A stretch of DNA of 49,427 nt, taken from positions 1-49,427 of the forward strand of contig JAOTWP010000014.1 in the NCBI GenBank assembly GCA_029862975.1, written 5' to 3'. Below, piece by piece: positions 39,021 through 49,427 of this stretch. Positions within the stretch are counted from its first letter, which is position 1, and each line of letters opens with the position of its first letter. Below the pieces are notes generated by a model. The model was not told the DNA's origin. It saw only the letters and a program-made list of their open reading frames with translations, and ran no database searches. The stretch comes from Acidobacteriota bacterium. GTDB taxonomy: Bacteria; Acidobacteriota; Thermoanaerobaculia; Multivoradales; JAHEKO01. The position numbers and the translations under genes were made by a program.

Positions 39021-40389
39021 GAATCCTCCCGCGCTTGAGCAGGCCGTCGTAGTTGCGCATCACGAGCTGGCTCTCGATCTGCTGCACGAGATCCATCGCC
39101 ACTCCGACGACGATCAGAAGCGACGTCCCGCCGAAGTAGAAGTTGATGCCCATGCCCTGGGTGAACCAGCTCGGCAGGCTCCCCTCGAGAGACTGCCCGA
39201 TGAACGGCAGCCCACCGACCTGAACGCCGCTGAGCAGGAACTCGGGAAGCACGGACACCGCCGCGAGGTAGAGCGCCCCCACCAGGGTGAGCCGGGTGAG
39301 GATGCGGTCGATGTACTCCGAGGTCCGGCGCCCCGAGCGGATGCCGGGGATGAACCCGCCGTACTTGCGCATGTTCTCCGCCGTGTCGGCCGGATTGAAG
39401 ATGATCGAAACGTAGAAGTAGCTGAAGAAGACGATCGCCACGACGTAGAGCAGGTAGTGCAGCGGCTGGCCGAATCCGAGAAAGAACGAGAGCCGCTGCA
39501 GCCATTCCTGGTTGGGGAAGACGGCGCTGATCGTGCCCGGGATCATCACCACGGAGCTGGCGAAGATCACCGGGATGACGCCGCCGGTGTTGACGCGCAG
39601 GGGCAGGTAGGTGTTCTGCCCGCCGTAGATCTTGCGCCCCACCACCCGCTTCGCGTACTGCACCGGGATCCGCCTCTGGCCGCGCTCCATGAAGACGATG
39701 AAGCCGGTCACGAGGACCATCACGACGATCAGCACGAGCACCGAGATCACGTTCAGGGTCCCGTTCTGGATGCTCTGGAAGGTCGTCAGGATCGCGCCCG
39801 GGAGTCCGACGACGATCCCCGCGAAGATGATCAGGGAGATGCCGTTGCCGACCCCGCGCTCGCTGATCTGCTCGCCGAGCCACATGACGAAGGCCGTTCC
39901 CGTCGTGAGCGTCAAGACCGTCATCAGCCGGAAGCCCCACCCCGGGCTGGGCACGAGCGGTGCGCCGCCGGGCGTCGTGAAGTTCTCGAGCGAGACCGCG
40001 ATGCCGCCGGACTGCAGGATCGAGATCAGCATCGTGCCGTAGCGGGTGTACTGCGTGATCTTGCGGCGGCCCAGCTCGCCCTCTTTCGAGAGCTTCTCGA
40101 GATAGGGCCACACGACGGTCAAGAGCTGCAGGATGATCGACGCCGTGATGTAGGGCATGATGCCCAGCGCGAAGAGTGCCACCCGGGCCAGGCTGCCACC
40201 GGTGAAGGTATTGACGAAGCCGAGGATGGTGCCCTTCTGGGCCTCCATGAACTCCAGCAGCGCCGCGGGATCCGTGCCGGGGGTCGGGATGATGCACCCG
40301 ATGCGGAATACGGCCAGCAACGCGAAGGTGAAGAACACCCTCTTGCGCAGGTCCGGAATCGCAAAGATATTGCGGAAGCTGTCGATCAC
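39004..40389 (-). CDS. secY: Preprotein translocase subunit SecY
   Basis: 461 residues with ten membrane segments. The start [24 protein letters not shown] and the segments [13 protein letters not shown] and [15 protein letters not shown] are canonical. It forms the protein-conducting channel with SecE and SecG. The ATG overlaps rplO by four bases, and its 3' end overlaps adk by 17. Confidence 0.97.
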   Translation of the reverse strand: MIDSFRNIFAIPDLRKRVFFTFALLAVFRIGCIIPTPGTDPAALLEFMEAQKGTILGFVNTFTGGSLARVALFALGIMPYITASIILQLLTVVWPYLEKLSKEGELGRRKITQYTRYGTMLISILQSGGIAVSLENFTTPGGAPLVPSPGWGFRLMTVLTLTTGTAFVMWLGEQISERGVGNGISLIIFAGIVVGLPGAILTTFQSIQNGTLNVISVLVLIVVMVLVTGFIVFMERGQRRIPVQYAKRVVGRKIYGGQNTYLPLRVNTGGVIPVIFASSVVMIPGTISAVFPNQEWLQRLSFFLGFGQPLHYLLYVVAIVFFSYFYVSIIFNPADTAENMRKYGGFIPGIRSGRRTSEYIDRILTRLTLVGALYLAAVSVLPEFLLSGVQVGGLPFIGQSLEGSLPSWFTQGMGINFYFGGTSLLIVVGVAMDLVQQIESQLVMRNYDGLLKRGRIRGRRG

Positions 40390-40823
40390 CGATCCAGAAC
40401 CTCGCAGCTACCGCCGGCCGCCTCGATCTTGGCGCGCGCCGACCTGCTGAACTTGTGGGCGGAAACGTCGAGCGCCTTGGCGATCTCACCGTCGCCGAGG
40501 ATCTTGACGGGGCGGTTGGCTCGCGCCAGCCCGCGCTCGACCAGCGCCTGAGGCGTGACCTCGCCGTCGAACTCGGCGAGCCTCTCGAGGTTCACCACCG
40601 AGTACTCGACGCGGAAGATGTTGGTGAATCCGCGTTTCGGGACTCGGCGGACGAGCGGCATCTGGCCTCCCTCGAAGCCGAACCGCTGGCTGAACCCGGA
40701 GCGCGAGCGCTGCCCCTTGTGGCCCCTGCCGGCCGTCTTGCCCAGGCCCGAGCCCGGGCCGCGGCCGACCCTCTTCCGCCGGTTCTTGCTCCCGGGAGCG
40801 GGAGAGAGATCGTGCAGCTTCAT
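40386..40823 (-). CDS. rplO: 50S ribosomal protein L15
   Basis: 145 residues. [38 protein letters not shown] is the flexible basic arm, followed by the globular part with [17 protein letters not shown]. It is a late 50S assembly protein. Four-base overlaps on both sides (rpmD, secY). Confidence 0.97.
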   Translation of the reverse strand: MKLHDLSPAPGSKNRRKRVGRGPGSGLGKTAGRGHKGQRSRSGFSQRFGFEGGQMPLVRRVPKRGFTNIFRVEYSVVNLERLAEFDGEVTPQALVERGLARANRPVKILGDGEIAKALDVSAHKFSRSARAKIEAAGGSCEVLDR

Positions 40824-40999
40824 GACGTCTCCTCGACGATCTCCACGAGATGGGAGATCTTGGCGACCATCCCCCGGACCGCCGGGGTGTCCTCGCGTTC
40901 GACCTCGTGCCGGATCCGACGCAGCCCCAGGCTGCGCAGGACCTCGCGCTGTCTGCGCGGCCGGCCGACGCCGCTGCGAACCTGCCGAACTCTAATCAT
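40820..40999 (-). CDS. rpmD: 50S ribosomal protein L30
   Basis: 59 residues: [22 protein letters not shown], then [31 protein letters not shown]. Size, position between rpsE and rplO and the closing IxHLVEI pattern identify L30. It overlaps rpsE by 8 bp and rplO by 4. Confidence 0.93.
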   Translation of the reverse strand: MIRVRQVRSGVGRPRRQREVLRSLGLRRIRHEVEREDTPAVRGMVAKISHLVEIVEETS

Positions 41000-41525
41000 C
41001 TTCGTGCTCCCCGCCGTCGGCCGCGGTCTCCTCGACCGCCCCTGCCAGGCCCCGGACGCGACGCACCTCGCTCTCGCGCCGCAGTCGCAACAGCCCTTCC
41101 ATGGTGGCCTTCACGACGTTCTGCGGGTTCTTGGAGCCTAGCGACTTCGTCAGGATGTCCTGGATGCCGGCGCTCTCGACGACCGCGCGCACGGCGCCGC
41201 CGGCGATCACTCCCGTTCCTTCCGAGGCGGGCTTGAGCAGGACCCGGCTGGCCCCGAAGACGCCCACGACCTCGTGCGGGATCGACGAGCCGCTGCGCGG
41301 GATCTCCACCAACCCCTTCTTGGCCACCTCGACGCCCTTGCGAATCGCGCTCGGGACCTCCTTGGCCTTGCCCGAGCCGTAGCCCACGCGGCCGTCGCCG
41401 TCGCCGATGACCACCAGGGCCGTGAAGGAGAAGTTCTTGCCGCCCTTCACGACCTTCGTGACCCGGTTGATGTTGATCACCTGCTCGAAGAACTCTGGTT
41501 CGCTTCTTCTGAATTCTCTTCCCAC
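40992..41525 (-). CDS. rpsE: 30S ribosomal protein S5
   Basis: 177 residues. [36 protein letters not shown] is the S5 signature and [19 protein letters not shown] lies near the end. It helps ensure decoding accuracy and mRNA unwinding. The GTG start at 41525 has GAGGAA upstream; longer frames exist but have no S5 similarity. The acidic tail (GGEHEDD) is somewhat unusual. Confidence 0.96.
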   Translation of the reverse strand: MGREFRRSEPEFFEQVININRVTKVVKGGKNFSFTALVVIGDGDGRVGYGSGKAKEVPSAIRKGVEVAKKGLVEIPRSGSSIPHEVVGVFGASRVLLKPASEGTGVIAGGAVRAVVESAGIQDILTKSLGSKNPQNVVKATMEGLLRLRRESEVRRVRGLAGAVEETAADGGEHEDD

Positions 41526-41551
41526 GCCGCGATTCCTCCGTCTACCCGGCT

Positions 41552-41923
41552 CTAGAACTCCAGGCCCTTGGCCCGAGCGCCTTCCGCCAGTTCCTTGACT
41601 CTGCCGTGGTAGATGTAGCCACCGCGGTCGAAGACCACCTTGCTCACTCCGCTCGTCTTGGCCCGTTCCGCGATCGTCTCGCCGACGAGCCGGGCCGCGG
41701 ATCCCGTCGACCCGCTGCCCTCCGCCCTGGCGGCGATCTCCGCCTCGCGGGAGCTCGCCTGGGCGAGCGTGTGGCCCAGGTCGTCGTTGATCAGCTGGGC
41801 GTAGACGTAACGCGTGCTCTTGTACACCGAGAGCCGCGGCCGGTCCGCCGTGCCCCACACCTTGCGGCGGATCCGCAGGTGGGCGCGCAACCGGCGCGTT
41901 CGCTTCGTCTTTGCAATGTCCAT
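41552..41923 (-). CDS. rplR: 50S ribosomal protein L18
   Basis: 123 residues. [37 protein letters not shown] and [22 protein letters not shown] are typical of L18, which binds 5S rRNA with L5. It lies between rplF and rpsE, 26 bp from each. Confidence 0.97.
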   Translation of the reverse strand: MDIAKTKRTRRLRAHLRIRRKVWGTADRPRLSVYKSTRYVYAQLINDDLGHTLAQASSREAEIAARAEGSGSTGSAARLVGETIAERAKTSGVSKVVFDRGGYIYHGRVKELAEGARAKGLEF

Positions 41924-41949
41924 GATTCCCGTCCTTCGAGCTCGTGGCG

Positions 41950-42495
41950 TCAGGAGCCGGCGCCGGCCTTGCCGACCTTGCGGCGGACGACCTCGTCCAC
42001 GTACTTGATTCCCTTCCCCTTGTAGGGCTCGGGCTTGCGCAGACCGCGGATCTCCGCGGCCACCTGGCCGACGAGCTGGCGGTCGGCGCCGGAGATCTTG
42101 ATCCGGTTCGCCTTGGCGTCGACCTCGAAGTCGATGCCCTCGGGCACCGGATAGACCACGGGGTGGGAGTAGCCCAGCGCCATGTGGATCTCCCGCTCCC
42201 GGGCCTCCGCCTTGTAGCCGACGCCGCGGATCTCGAGCTCCTTGCTCCAGCCGTCGGCGACGCCCGTGACCGCGTTGGCGAGCAGGGCGCGCATCAGGCC
42301 GTGGCGGGCCCGGTGGCCCCGACTCTCGCCGGTGCGGCTCACCCTGACGGCGCCTTCGTCCACCGCCACCGACACCTCGGGCAGCAGGGCCTGGGAGACC
42401 TTCCCCTTCGGCCCCTCGGCCAGGAAGATCCCGTCCTCCACGGCGACCTGGACGCCCCCGGGGATCGGGATGGGCTCTTTTCCGATTCGCGACAT
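41950..42495 (-). CDS. rplF: 50S ribosomal protein L6
   Basis: 181 residues. [17 protein letters not shown] at the start, [16 protein letters not shown] in the middle and [25 protein letters not shown] at the end define L6. It lies near the factor-binding stalk of the 50S subunit. Confidence 0.97.
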   Translation of the reverse strand: MSRIGKEPIPIPGGVQVAVEDGIFLAEGPKGKVSQALLPEVSVAVDEGAVRVSRTGESRGHRARHGLMRALLANAVTGVADGWSKELEIRGVGYKAEAREREIHMALGYSHPVVYPVPEGIDFEVDAKANRIKISGADRQLVGQVAAEIRGLRKPEPYKGKGIKYVDEVVRRKVGKAGAGS

Positions 42496-42506
42496 CTCGT
42501 AACCTC

Positions 42507-42902
42507 CTACCAGACCTCGCAGAGGACTTCGCCGCCGACCCGCCGCTCGCGCGCCTCGCTGTCGGAGAGCAGCCCCTGCGGGGTCGAGACGATCCCGACG
42601 CCCAGTCCGTTGAGGACCGGCCGCAGCTCGTCGCTTCGCATGTACACCCGGCGGCCGGGCTTGCTGACTCGCTCGATGTGACGGATCACCGGCTCGCCCT
42701 CGGAGTACTTGAGGAAGATGCGCAGCAGCCGCCGCGGCTCCCGCTCGACGACCTCGACTGCTTCCAGGTAGCCCTCGCGCTTCAGCAGCTGGCAGACCTC
42801 GGTCTTGAGCTTGGAGATCGGCACGTCGAGCCGGTCGTGCTTGGCGAGGTACGCGTTGCGGATGCGCGCCAGCAGGTCGGCGATGGGATCGGTCATGCTC
42901 AT
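42507..42902 (-). CDS. rpsH: 30S ribosomal protein S8
   Basis: 131 residues. [22 protein letters not shown] and [33 protein letters not shown] are classical. In E. coli S8 is the repressor of the spc operon, by binding the mRNA near rplE. Only 16 bp separate it from rplE, leaving no room for rpsN, which normally stands here. Confidence 0.97.
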   Translation of the reverse strand: MSMTDPIADLLARIRNAYLAKHDRLDVPISKLKTEVCQLLKREGYLEAVEVVEREPRRLLRIFLKYSEGEPVIRHIERVSKPGRRVYMRSDELRPVLNGLGVGIVSTPQGLLSDSEARERRVGGEVLCEVW

Positions 42903-42918
42903 GTCACTCGCTCCGCTC

Positions 42919-43527
42919 TCAGGCCTCGGAGCGCGGCCGCCTGAAGGGCATGCCGAGCTCGCGAAGCAGGTAGAAGGCCTTCTCGTCGTTGCCGGCCGTC
43001 GTGACCACGGTCACGTTGAGTCCCTTCGAGACGTTCACCTTGTTGTAGTCGACGTCCGGGAAGATCAGGTGGTCCCTGATCCCGAGCGTGTAGTTGCCGC
43101 GACCGTCGAAGCTGCCGGCCGGAACGCCGCGGAAGTCGCGCACCCGCGGCAGGGCCACGGAGATCAACCGGTCCAGGAACTCCCACATGCGGTGGCCGCG
43201 AAGCGTCACGCGACAACCGATCGGCTGCCCCTCGCGGACCTTGAACGCCGCGACGGACTTGCGCGCCCGCGTCATCACCGGGCGCTGGCCGGCCAGCTGG
43301 GCGAGCTCGTCCATCGCCTCGTCCAGGATCTTCACGTTCTGCGTCGCCTCGCCGATGCCCATGTTGAGGACGATCTTCTCGATTCGCGGCACCGCCGAGA
43401 CGTTGGCGATGCCGAACTCCTTGCCGAGCTTCTCCACGACGTCGTCCCGGTAGATCTTCTTGAGACGCGGCACGTAGCCACGGGTCGTCTGCTGGGGCTG
43501 CTGCGGCTGCTTCGCTTGCTTGGCCAT
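42919..43527 (-). CDS. rplE: 50S ribosomal protein L5
   Basis: 202 residues. [38 protein letters not shown] and [20 protein letters not shown] are L5 motifs. The N-terminus carries a Gln/Pro-rich extension ([13 protein letters not shown]) before the conserved core. It binds 5S rRNA and the P-site tRNA and meets S13 across the interface. Confidence 0.97.
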   Translation of the reverse strand: MAKQAKQPQQPQQTTRGYVPRLKKIYRDDVVEKLGKEFGIANVSAVPRIEKIVLNMGIGEATQNVKILDEAMDELAQLAGQRPVMTRARKSVAAFKVREGQPIGCRVTLRGHRMWEFLDRLISVALPRVRDFRGVPAGSFDGRGNYTLGIRDHLIFPDVDYNKVNVSKGLNVTVVTTAGNDEKAFYLLRELGMPFRRPRSEA

Positions 43528-43552
43528 TTCGTTCTCCGCTCGTCCCGCCGGC

Positions 43553-43876
43553 TCAGGAGAGCCGCGCGCCCGAGACCTTGGCCACGCGCCCGGAGGAGCC
43601 GTCTCCCCGCCGCTCGAGGCCCACGCGCGTCGGCTTGCCCGACTCGGGACAGATCAGCATCAGGTTCGAGAGCTGGATCGGCGCTTCCTTCTCGAGCACT
43701 CCGCCTTGCACGTTCTTCTGCGGGTTCGGACGGGTATGGCGCTTCATCATGTTGACGCGCTCCACGATCGCGGTCCGCGTGCCCGGCAGCACGCGCAGGA
43801 CCTTGCCGCGGGCCCCTTTGTCCTTCCCGCGAATGACGAGCACTTCGTCGTTCTTCTTGATCTTGACCTTGTTCAT
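43553..43876 (-). CDS. rplX: 50S ribosomal protein L24
   Basis: 107 residues. A KOW motif ([30 protein letters not shown]) and [26 protein letters not shown] identify L24, one of the two proteins that start 50S assembly. Confidence 0.97.
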   Translation of the reverse strand: MNKVKIKKNDEVLVIRGKDKGARGKVLRVLPGTRTAIVERVNMMKRHTRPNPQKNVQGGVLEKEAPIQLSNLMLICPESGKPTRVGLERRGDGSSGRVAKVSGARLS

Positions 43877-43918
43877 CCTCTGCTCCTCACACCGTGCCCC
43901 GGCGGCTCCTCGAGCCGG

Positions 43919-44287
43919 CTACAGGACCTCCGGCGCCAGCGAGATGATCTTCATGAACCGCTTCTCGCGCAGCTCGCGCGCCACCGGACCGAAGACGCGG
44001 GTGCCGACCGGCTCGCCGGCGTCGTTGATGATGACGGCGGAGTTGGTGTCGAAGCGAATGTAGCTTCCGTCGCGGCGCCGCTGGGCGCTCCGGGTGCGCA
44101 CGATCACCGCTCTCACCACCTCGCCCTTCTTGATGGTGCCCTCCGGCGTCGCTTCCTTGACGGAGGCGGTGATCACGTCTCCGACGCCGCCGTAGCGGCC
44201 CGCGGAGCCGCCGCGCAGATGGATGCACGCGATCTTGCGGGCTCCGGAGTTGTCGGCGACGTCGAGCTTGGTTCCCATCTGGATCAT
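43919..44287 (-). CDS. rplN: 50S ribosomal protein L14
   Basis: 122 residues. [24 protein letters not shown] and [15 protein letters not shown] with [23 protein letters not shown] are canonical. It forms intersubunit bridges. A 42-bp gap to rplX, larger than most in this operon. Confidence 0.97.
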   Translation of the reverse strand: MIQMGTKLDVADNSGARKIACIHLRGGSAGRYGGVGDVITASVKEATPEGTIKKGEVVRAVIVRTRSAQRRRDGSYIRFDTNSAVIINDAGEPVGTRVFGPVARELREKRFMKIISLAPEVL

Positions 44288-44291
44288 CGCC

Positions 44292-44567
44292 TCAACCCTC
44301 CGCCCGCTGCAGGATCTGGCGCACGCGCCACCGCTTCTGCTTGGACAGCGGCCGGCTCGCCGCGATCAGGACGCGATCGCCTTCGCGGCACTCGTTGCCG
44401 GCATCGTGGGCGTAGAACTTGGACGTGCGCTTCATCGACCGGCGGTAGAGCGGGTGCGTTCGCGTCTGCTCGACGGCGACGACGACGGTCTTGTCCATCT
44501 TGTCGCTGACGACCTTGCCCACGAGCGTCTGGTGGTGGGTCCGCGCTTCTTGCTGGTGCTCGGTCAT
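44292..44567 (-). CDS. rpsQ: 30S ribosomal protein S17
   Basis: 91 residues. An OB-fold protein: [61 protein letters not shown]. It binds 16S rRNA early in assembly. Four bases from rplN and from rpmC. Confidence 0.97.
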   Translation of the reverse strand: MTEHQQEARTHHQTLVGKVVSDKMDKTVVVAVEQTRTHPLYRRSMKRTSKFYAHDAGNECREGDRVLIAASRPLSKQKRWRVRQILQRAEG

Positions 44568-44571
44568 GTCC

Positions 44572-44772
44572 TCAAGCCCCTTCGCCTGCGGCCTTTTGAT
44601 GGGCCACCGTCAGTACTCTCGCCAGGTCGCGGCGCGCGGCGCGCAGCTTCGCGGGGTTGTCGAGCTGCCCCGTCACCTTCTGCAGGCGGAGGGCGAACAG
44701 CTGCTCGGCCAGCTCCTCCTCCTTCTGCCGGAGGTCTCCGATCGTCAGTTCTCTCAGCTCTTGTGCCTTCAT
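44572..44772 (-). CDS. rpmC: 50S ribosomal protein L29
   Basis: 66 residues forming an antiparallel helical pair: [30 protein letters not shown] and [20 protein letters not shown]. It sits at the exit tunnel beside L23. The start at 44772 fits MKAxELR; the frame runs on upstream without L29 similarity. Confidence 0.96.
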   Translation of the reverse strand: MKAQELRELTIGDLRQKEEELAEQLFALRLQKVTGQLDNPAKLRAARRDLARVLTVAHQKAAGEGA

Positions 44773-44780
44773 CGCGAACC

Positions 44781-45203
44781 TCACTCCGCCAGGCGCTCGT
44801 GACGCGAAACGAAGCGCGTCTTGATGCCGAACTTGTGGCGCGCCTTGTCGATCGCCTCTCGCGCGAGCACGGCGGACACGCCTTCGAGCTCGAACATCAC
44901 GCGGCCCGGCCTGACGACGGCGACCCACTCCTCCGGGTTGCCCTTGCCCTTGCCCATGCGGGTCTCGAGCGGCTTCTTCGTGATCGGCTTGTCGGGGAAG
45001 ATCCGGATCCAGATCTTGCCGCCGCGCTTGACCCCGCGGGCGATCGCGATACGAGCCGCCTCGATCTGGCGGGCCGTGACCCAGCCGGTCTCCAGCGCCT
45101 GCAGCCCGTAATCGCCGAAGGCGACGTAGTCGCCGCCCTTCGCCCGGCCGGCGCGACGGCCGCGCTGACGCTTGCGGTACTTGACTTTCTTCGGCATCAA
45201 CAT
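44781..45203 (-). CDS. rplP: 50S ribosomal protein L16
   Basis: 140 residues. [37 protein letters not shown] and [23 protein letters not shown] are diagnostic. It organises the A-site region of 23S rRNA. Confidence 0.97.
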   Translation of the reverse strand: MLMPKKVKYRKRQRGRRAGRAKGGDYVAFGDYGLQALETGWVTARQIEAARIAIARGVKRGGKIWIRIFPDKPITKKPLETRMGKGKGNPEEWVAVVRPGRVMFELEGVSAVLAREAIDKARHKFGIKTRFVSRHERLAE

Positions 45204-45221
45204 GGTGTCGACTCCCCCGCC

Positions 45222-45872
45222 CTACGCGATCGCGGTGCGCGTCTTCTCGCGCAGCAGATCGCCCTTGTAGATCCAGACCTTCACGCCGATGACCCCGTAG
45301 GTCGTGTTCGCCTCGGTGAAACCGTAGTCGATGTCGGCCTTCAGCGTGTGCAGCGGCAGCCGGCCGTCCTGGTACCACTCCGTGCGGGCGATCTCGTGCC
45401 CTCCGAGGCGTCCCGCGATCATGATCTTGGCGCCCTTGGCCCCGAAGCGGAACGCGGACTCCATCGCCTTGCGCATGGCGCGACGGAACGCGATCCTGCG
45501 CGTCAGCTGGTGGGAGACGTTCTCCGCCACGAGCTGCGCGTCGAGCTCGGGCCGGCTGATCTCCTGGATGTTGATGTGCACCTCGCGGCCCATCTGCTTC
45601 TGGAGGTCGTCGCGGAGCTTGTCGACCTCGGCGCCCTTGCGGCCGATGATGATCCCCGGCTTCGACGTGTAGATCGTCACCCGCAGCTTGTCGGCGGCGC
45701 GCTCGATGTCGATCTCGCTGACCCCGGCGTGCGCCAGCCGCTCCTTGAGCCCGCGGCGCAGCTCCACGTCCTCCTTGAGCAGCCTCGCGTAGTCGCGCTC
45801 CGCGTACCAGCGCGAATGCCAGGTCTTGTTGTAGACCAACCGAAACCCGTAGGGATGTGTCTTTTGACCCAC
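45222..45872 (-). CDS. rpsC: 30S ribosomal protein S3
   Basis: 216 residues. [32 protein letters not shown] and the KH domain with [21 protein letters not shown] identify S3, which lines the mRNA entry channel. The usual C-terminal extension is short here. GARIMI-type segment [21 protein letters not shown] present. Confidence 0.97.
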   Translation of the reverse strand: MGQKTHPYGFRLVYNKTWHSRWYAERDYARLLKEDVELRRGLKERLAHAGVSEIDIERAADKLRVTIYTSKPGIIIGRKGAEVDKLRDDLQKQMGREVHINIQEISRPELDAQLVAENVSHQLTRRIAFRRAMRKAMESAFRFGAKGAKIMIAGRLGGHEIARTEWYQDGRLPLHTLKADIDYGFTEANTTYGVIGVKVWIYKGDLLREKTRTAIA

Positions 45873-45882
45873 TCTGATCTCC

Positions 45883-46230
45883 TTAGTTTTCTGCCTTACG
45901 GGTGTCGAGCTTGATCGTGACGTGACTCTGCCGCTTCAAGATCCGGAAGGCGCGGCCCATCGGCTGCGGCCGCAGTCGCTTGAGCACCGGTCCGCCGTCG
46001 ACGAAGATCTCCTTGACGTACAGGCGGTCGATGTCCACTTGCTCTTCGCGGTTCTCGGCGTTGGCGATGGCCGACTTGAGCAGCTTGGAGAGCGGCCGCG
46101 CGGCGCCCTTGTTGCTGAAAGCCAGGATGTTGGCGGCTTCCTGCACGTCGCGGCCGCGAATCAGGTCGGCCACGAGCCTGACCTTCTGCGGCGAGCCCTG
46201 GAGGTAACGAAGCTTGGCGGTGACTTCCAT
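45883..46230 (-). CDS. rplV: 50S ribosomal protein L22
   Basis: 115 residues. [50 protein letters not shown] and [19 protein letters not shown] are typical; the hairpin lines the exit tunnel. The ATG at 46230 is chosen from family length; the open frame extends upstream through the rpsS region. Confidence 0.97.
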   Translation of the reverse strand: MEVTAKLRYLQGSPQKVRLVADLIRGRDVQEAANILAFSNKGAARPLSKLLKSAIANAENREEQVDIDRLYVKEIFVDGGPVLKRLRPQPMGRAFRILKRQSHVTIKLDTRKAEN

Positions 46231-46250
46231 GTCCGAATTCCTTCCGACGC

Positions 46251-46538
46251 CTAGCGGGCGCGGGCTCCCCGCTCCTTGCCGCGGCCGGCATGGCCCCGGA
46301 ACGTCCTGGTCATCGCGAACTCGCCGAGCTTGTGACCGACCATGTTCTCCGACACGTACACGGGGATGAACCGCATGCCGTTGTGAACGGCGATGGTGTG
46401 GCTGACCATCTCCGGGATGATCGTGGACCGGCGGGACCACGTCTTGATCACCCGTTTCTGTCCGCTGTCGTTCATCGCTTCCACCTTGTCCTGCAGGTGA
46501 TGATCGATGAAGAAACCCTTCTTGAGTGAGCGCGCCAT
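46251..46538 (-). CDS. rpsS: 30S ribosomal protein S19
   Basis: 95 residues. [22 protein letters not shown] and the core [21 protein letters not shown], then [18 protein letters not shown], define S19 in the head of the small subunit. Six bp from rplB. Confidence 0.97.
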   Translation of the reverse strand: MARSLKKGFFIDHHLQDKVEAMNDSGQKRVIKTWSRRSTIIPEMVSHTIAVHNGMRFIPVYVSENMVGHKLGEFAMTRTFRGHAGRGKERGARAR

Positions 46539-46544
46539 CTCGAC

Positions 46545-47372
46545 CTACTTCCGGTTGCGACGCCGGACGATCATGCCGTCCGTGCGCTTGTTGTTTCTCG
46601 TCTTGTAGCCCTTCGTGGGGACGCCCCAGGGAGTGCAGGGGTGCCTTCCGCCCGAGCTCTTGCCTTCCCCACCGCCCATGGGATGGTCGACCGGATTCAT
46701 CGTCACGCCGCGGTTGTGCGGGCGCCGGCCGAGCCAGCGGGTGCGGCCCGCCTTGCCGTCCGAGCGGTTGGAGTGGTCCGAGTTGCCGAGGCGGCCGATC
46801 GTGGCGTAGCAGTTGACGTGCACCCTGCGCTGCTCGCCCGAAGGGAGCTTGACCTGGCAGTAGTCGCCCTCCTTGGCCATGAGCTGCCCGCCGGCGCCCG
46901 CGCTGCGCACCATCTGCCCACCCCCGCCGATCTTGAGCTCGATGTTGTGGATCACCGTGCCCAGGGGGATCTGCGCCAGCGGGAGGGAGTTGCCGACGTT
47001 CACGGGCGAAGCCGGGCCCGAGACCACCTCCGCGCCGACCTCGAGGCCCGCGGGCCAGAGGATGTAGCGCTTCTCGCCGTCGGCGTAGTGCAGGAGGCAG
47101 ATCCGCGCCGACCGGTTCGGGTCGTACTCCACCGTCGCTACCTTCGCGGGCACGCCGTGCTTGTCCCGCCGGAAGTCGACGACCCGGTAGCGGCGCTTGT
47201 GGCCGCCGCCGCGGAAGCGAATCGTCACGCGGCCGCGGTTGTTGCGCCCGCTCACCCGCTTCTTGCCCTCGGTGAGCTTCTTGTGCGGCTTCGCCGCCGT
47301 CAGCTCGGCGTAGTCCGCGATCTCCTGAGTGCGGCTCCCCGGGCTCGTCGGCTTCAGCTTTCGGATACCCAT
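46545..47372 (-). CDS. rplB: 50S ribosomal protein L2
   Basis: 275 residues. [36 protein letters not shown] and, near the end, [20 protein letters not shown] with its conserved His required for peptidyl transfer support. The start at 47372 matches the family; a longer frame adds unrelated residues. Confidence 0.97.
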   Translation of the reverse strand: MGIRKLKPTSPGSRTQEIADYAELTAAKPHKKLTEGKKRVSGRNNRGRVTIRFRGGGHKRRYRVVDFRRDKHGVPAKVATVEYDPNRSARICLLHYADGEKRYILWPAGLEVGAEVVSGPASPVNVGNSLPLAQIPLGTVIHNIELKIGGGGQMVRSAGAGGQLMAKEGDYCQVKLPSGEQRRVHVNCYATIGRLGNSDHSNRSDGKAGRTRWLGRRPHNRGVTMNPVDHPMGGGEGKSSGGRHPCTPWGVPTKGYKTRNNKRTDGMIVRRRNRK

Positions 47373-47376
47373 CGAT

Positions 47377-47667
47377 CTAGACCCCCTCGAAGAACTCGAT
47401 GGCCTTCTCACCGGCGGCGAGCCGCACGTAGGCCTTCTTCCAGTCCGGGCGGCGGCCCGCGTAGCGGCCCTGCCGCCTGACCTTGCCGTGCACCAGGCTG
47501 ACCCGCACCTCGGCCACCTTGACCTTGAACTGCGCCTCGACCGCGCGCTTGACGTCGATCTTGTTCGCCCGCCGGTCGACCTCGAAGGCCACGATGTTGT
47601 TCTCGTCGCGCAGCTCGGTCGACTTCTCGGTGATGAGCGGCCGGCGAATGACTTCCTGGATCCTCAT
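47377..47667 (-). CDS. rplW: 50S ribosomal protein L23
   Basis: 96 residues. [39 protein letters not shown] is the L23 core and the loop near 65-80 ([20 protein letters not shown]) reaches the tunnel. It is the docking site for trigger factor and SRP. Its start overlaps rplD's stop by four bases. Confidence 0.97.
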   Translation of the reverse strand: MRIQEVIRRPLITEKSTELRDENNIVAFEVDRRANKIDVKRAVEAQFKVKVAEVRVSLVHGKVRRQGRYAGRRPDWKKAYVRLAAGEKAIEFFEGV

Positions 47668-48287
47668 TTGGAAAGGACCTCCACCAGACGTCCCAGCGCC
47701 TGCTCGCTGACGACGAGCCGCGGCCGGTCGACGACGTCGTAGACGTTGACCCCCATGGCGTCGACGGCCTTCAGCCGCGGGTTGTTGCGGGCAGCGAGCG
47801 CCAGGCGGTCGTTGCCGTAGTCGTCGACGAGGAGAGTCTTGCCGGCGACGCCCAGGGCCAGGAGGACCTTCTCGAACGCTCCCGTCTTGACGCTCTCGAG
47901 CTCGAGCTTGTCGACCACGAGGAGCCCTTCTTCCTTGAGGCGCCGCGAGAGCACGGACTTCAGGGCATTGCGCTTCTCGCGCGGGGTCAGCTTGTCGGCG
48001 TAGCTCCTGGGCTGCGGGCCGTGGACGGTGCCGCCCGAGCGCCATAGCGGGGACTTGGCGCTGCCCGCGCGGGCCCGCCCGGTGCCCTTCTGCCGGTAGG
48101 GCTTGCGGTTCGAGCCCACGACCTCGCCGCGCGGCTTGGTCTTGGCCGTGCCGGAGCGCCGCGCGTTGAGATAGGACTGCACCGCGGTGTGCACCAGGTG
48201 CTCCTTGAAGGGGTAGCCGAAGACCGCGTCCGGAACTTCGAGCTCCTTGACGACCTTGTTGTCGAGGCTCTTCACCGTGAGTTTCAT
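47664..48287 (-). CDS. rplD: 50S ribosomal protein L4
   Basis: 207 residues. QSYLNARRSGTAKTKPRGEVVGSNRKPYRQKGTGRARAGS is the conserved extended loop, followed by SPLWRSGGTVHGPQPRSY. In E. coli L4 also represses the S10 operon by attenuation; no S10 leader could be recognised here, since tuf is directly upstream of rpsJ. Confidence 0.97.
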   Translation of the reverse strand: MKLTVKSLDNKVVKELEVPDAVFGYPFKEHLVHTAVQSYLNARRSGTAKTKPRGEVVGSNRKPYRQKGTGRARAGSAKSPLWRSGGTVHGPQPRSYADKLTPREKRNALKSVLSRRLKEEGLLVVDKLELESVKTGAFEKVLLALGVAGKTLLVDDYGNDRLALAARNNPRLKAVDAMGVNVYDVVDRPRLVVSEQALGRLVEVLSK

Positions 48288-48291
48288 CGTC

Positions 48292-48921
48292 TCAGCCCCG
48301 CTTCGCCCGGCGAATGGACACGTACCCCTGCTTGGGGCCGGGCACCGCGCCGCGCAAGAAGAGAAGGTTGCGCTTCTCGTCGATCTTCACGACCCGGAGG
48401 TTCTTGACGGTGGTGCGCTTGCCGCCGGTCTGGCCCGGCATCTTGGTGCCCGGGAACACCCGCGAGGGGTCGGAGGAGTGACCGATGGAGCCCGGCGCCC
48501 GGTGGAACATCGAGCCGTGGGTCGCTTTGCCGCCGGCGTGGCCGTGACGCCGGATCACTCCTTGAAAGCCCTTGCCCTTGCTCGTCGCGACGACGTCGAC
48601 GTAGTCGTCGACGGCGAAGAGCGAGCACTTGACCTCGTCGCCCGCCTTCCACGCCGCCTCGGACTCGACCCGGAACTCGTTGAGGCGTTTCAGCGGCTGG
48701 ACCCCAGCGGCCTTGAAGTGGCCGCTGGCCGGCTGATTGACGTGCTTGGGAGGGCGCTCCTCGACCAGCCCGAGCTGGACGGCGTCGTAGCCTTCCCTGC
48801 CGGCCGTCTTGCGCTGCACCACCAAGCACGGACCGGCCACGATGACGGTGACGGGGACGGCCGTGCCGTCCTCCGTGAAGATCTGGGTCATCCCGACCTT
48901 CTTGCCTAGCAAGCCTTCCAT
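48292..48921 (-). CDS. rplC: 50S ribosomal protein L3
   Basis: 209 residues. [19 protein letters not shown] at the start and [29 protein letters not shown], the long loop reaching the peptidyl transferase centre. The ATG at 48921 is preferred to a TTG two codons earlier because family members start MxGLxGKKxGMT. Confidence 0.97.
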   Translation of the reverse strand: MEGLLGKKVGMTQIFTEDGTAVPVTVIVAGPCLVVQRKTAGREGYDAVQLGLVEERPPKHVNQPASGHFKAAGVQPLKRLNEFRVESEAAWKAGDEVKCSLFAVDDYVDVVATSKGKGFQGVIRRHGHAGGKATHGSMFHRAPGSIGHSSDPSRVFPGTKMPGQTGGKRTTVKNLRVVKIDEKRNLLFLRGAVPGPKQGYVSIRRAKRG

Positions 48922-48934
48922 TTCCAACGGACCT

Positions 48935-49252
48935 CTACTTTCCGAAAGCCTTGATCTCGACGTCGACTCCGGCGGGGAGCTCGAGCTTCATCAAGGCGTC
49001 CACGGTCTGGGTCGTAGGCTCGAAGATGTCCAGTAGCCGCTTGTGCGTACGGATCTCGAACTGCTCCCGCGACTTCTTGTCGACATGGGGCCCACGGTTC
49101 ACCGTGTACCGGGCGATGTGGGTCGGCAGTGGAATGGGGCCGACGACGCGCGCCCCGGTTCGCCGCGCCGTGTCCACGATCTCGTTCGTGGACGTGTCGA
49201 GCACGCGGTAGTCGTACGCCTTGAGGCGAATGCGGATCTTCTCGTTGACCAT
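48935..49252 (-). CDS. rpsJ: 30S ribosomal protein S10
   Basis: 105 residues. [53 protein letters not shown] and [15 protein letters not shown] are canonical. S10 also acts as NusE in antitermination complexes. It starts 45 bp after tuf ends, so the str and S10 groups are joined. Confidence 0.97.
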   Translation of the reverse strand: MVNEKIRIRLKAYDYRVLDTSTNEIVDTARRTGARVVGPIPLPTHIARYTVNRGPHVDKKSREQFEIRTHKRLLDIFEPTTQTVDALMKLELPAGVDVEIKAFGK

Positions 49253-49297
49253 GACCGGTTTTCTTTCTCTACGTCGAGCCTGGGTTGGGCGCGGGCG

Positions 49298-49427
<130 letters not shown>

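Noticed and set aside
42899-43216. A possible rpsN hidden between rplE and rpsH
   Set aside because: The frame there is an out-of-phase reading of rplE and lacks the S14 core and cysteines.

Overview
The window is a very G+C-rich bacterial chromosome segment dominated by housekeeping genes. A secreted VWA-related protein at 12827-13972 has the layout of the family typical of Acidobacteriota. Together with the long GreA-like protein, the bactofilin, the EF-G-like GTPase and the codon bias, it points to an acidobacterium, perhaps of the Thermoanaerobaculia type. That placement is inference; no rRNA gene lies in the window. I see no phage, transposase, CRISPR array or plasmid gene, and composition looks uniform.

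Left part (1-23386). A truncated PlsB-like acyltransferase faces an operon for a MacAB-type exporter (adaptor, ATPase, two different permeases). Next is a GspG-like pseudopilin behind a near-perfect sigma-54 promoter with an upstream dyad, then a gene-free stretch holding two 86-bp inverted arms. TerC, a sodium:solute symporter, tRNA-Pro(CGG), an acyl-CoA synthetase, a FadJ-like two-domain beta-oxidation protein and the VWA protein follow. A reverse-strand operon then carries a RodZ-like membrane HTH protein, an uncharacterised repeat protein, a DnaJ-TPR protein and a PP2C phosphatase. It diverges from a 694-residue GreA-domain protein. A sigma/anti-sigma/membrane-protein operon and an N-acetylmuramoyl-L-alanine amidase close this part.

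Middle part (23467-34416). A CCA-adding-type nucleotidyltransferase overlaps tail to tail with a PilT-like ATPase. LexA faces a bactofilin, a methyltransferase-like protein and a pair of M16 peptidases (one catalytic, one not). An EF-G-like GTPase has Tyr in place of the catalytic His. A histidine-rich TPR protein sits just behind the ribosomal operon.

Right part (34444-49427, all reverse strand). This is a fused str-S10-spc-alpha ribosomal operon from tuf (cut by the window end) to rplQ, in the classical order and very tightly packed. rpsN (S14) is missing from its usual place between rplE and rpsH. secY, adk, map, infA and rpmJ are inside, so translation, protein export and N-terminal processing share one transcription unit.

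The least explained elements are the RodZ/repeat/DnaJ/PP2C operon with its in-frame repeat linker, the GreA protein with about 550 extra N-terminal residues, the sigma-54 pseudopilin module, and the long inverted repeat at 5740-5992.
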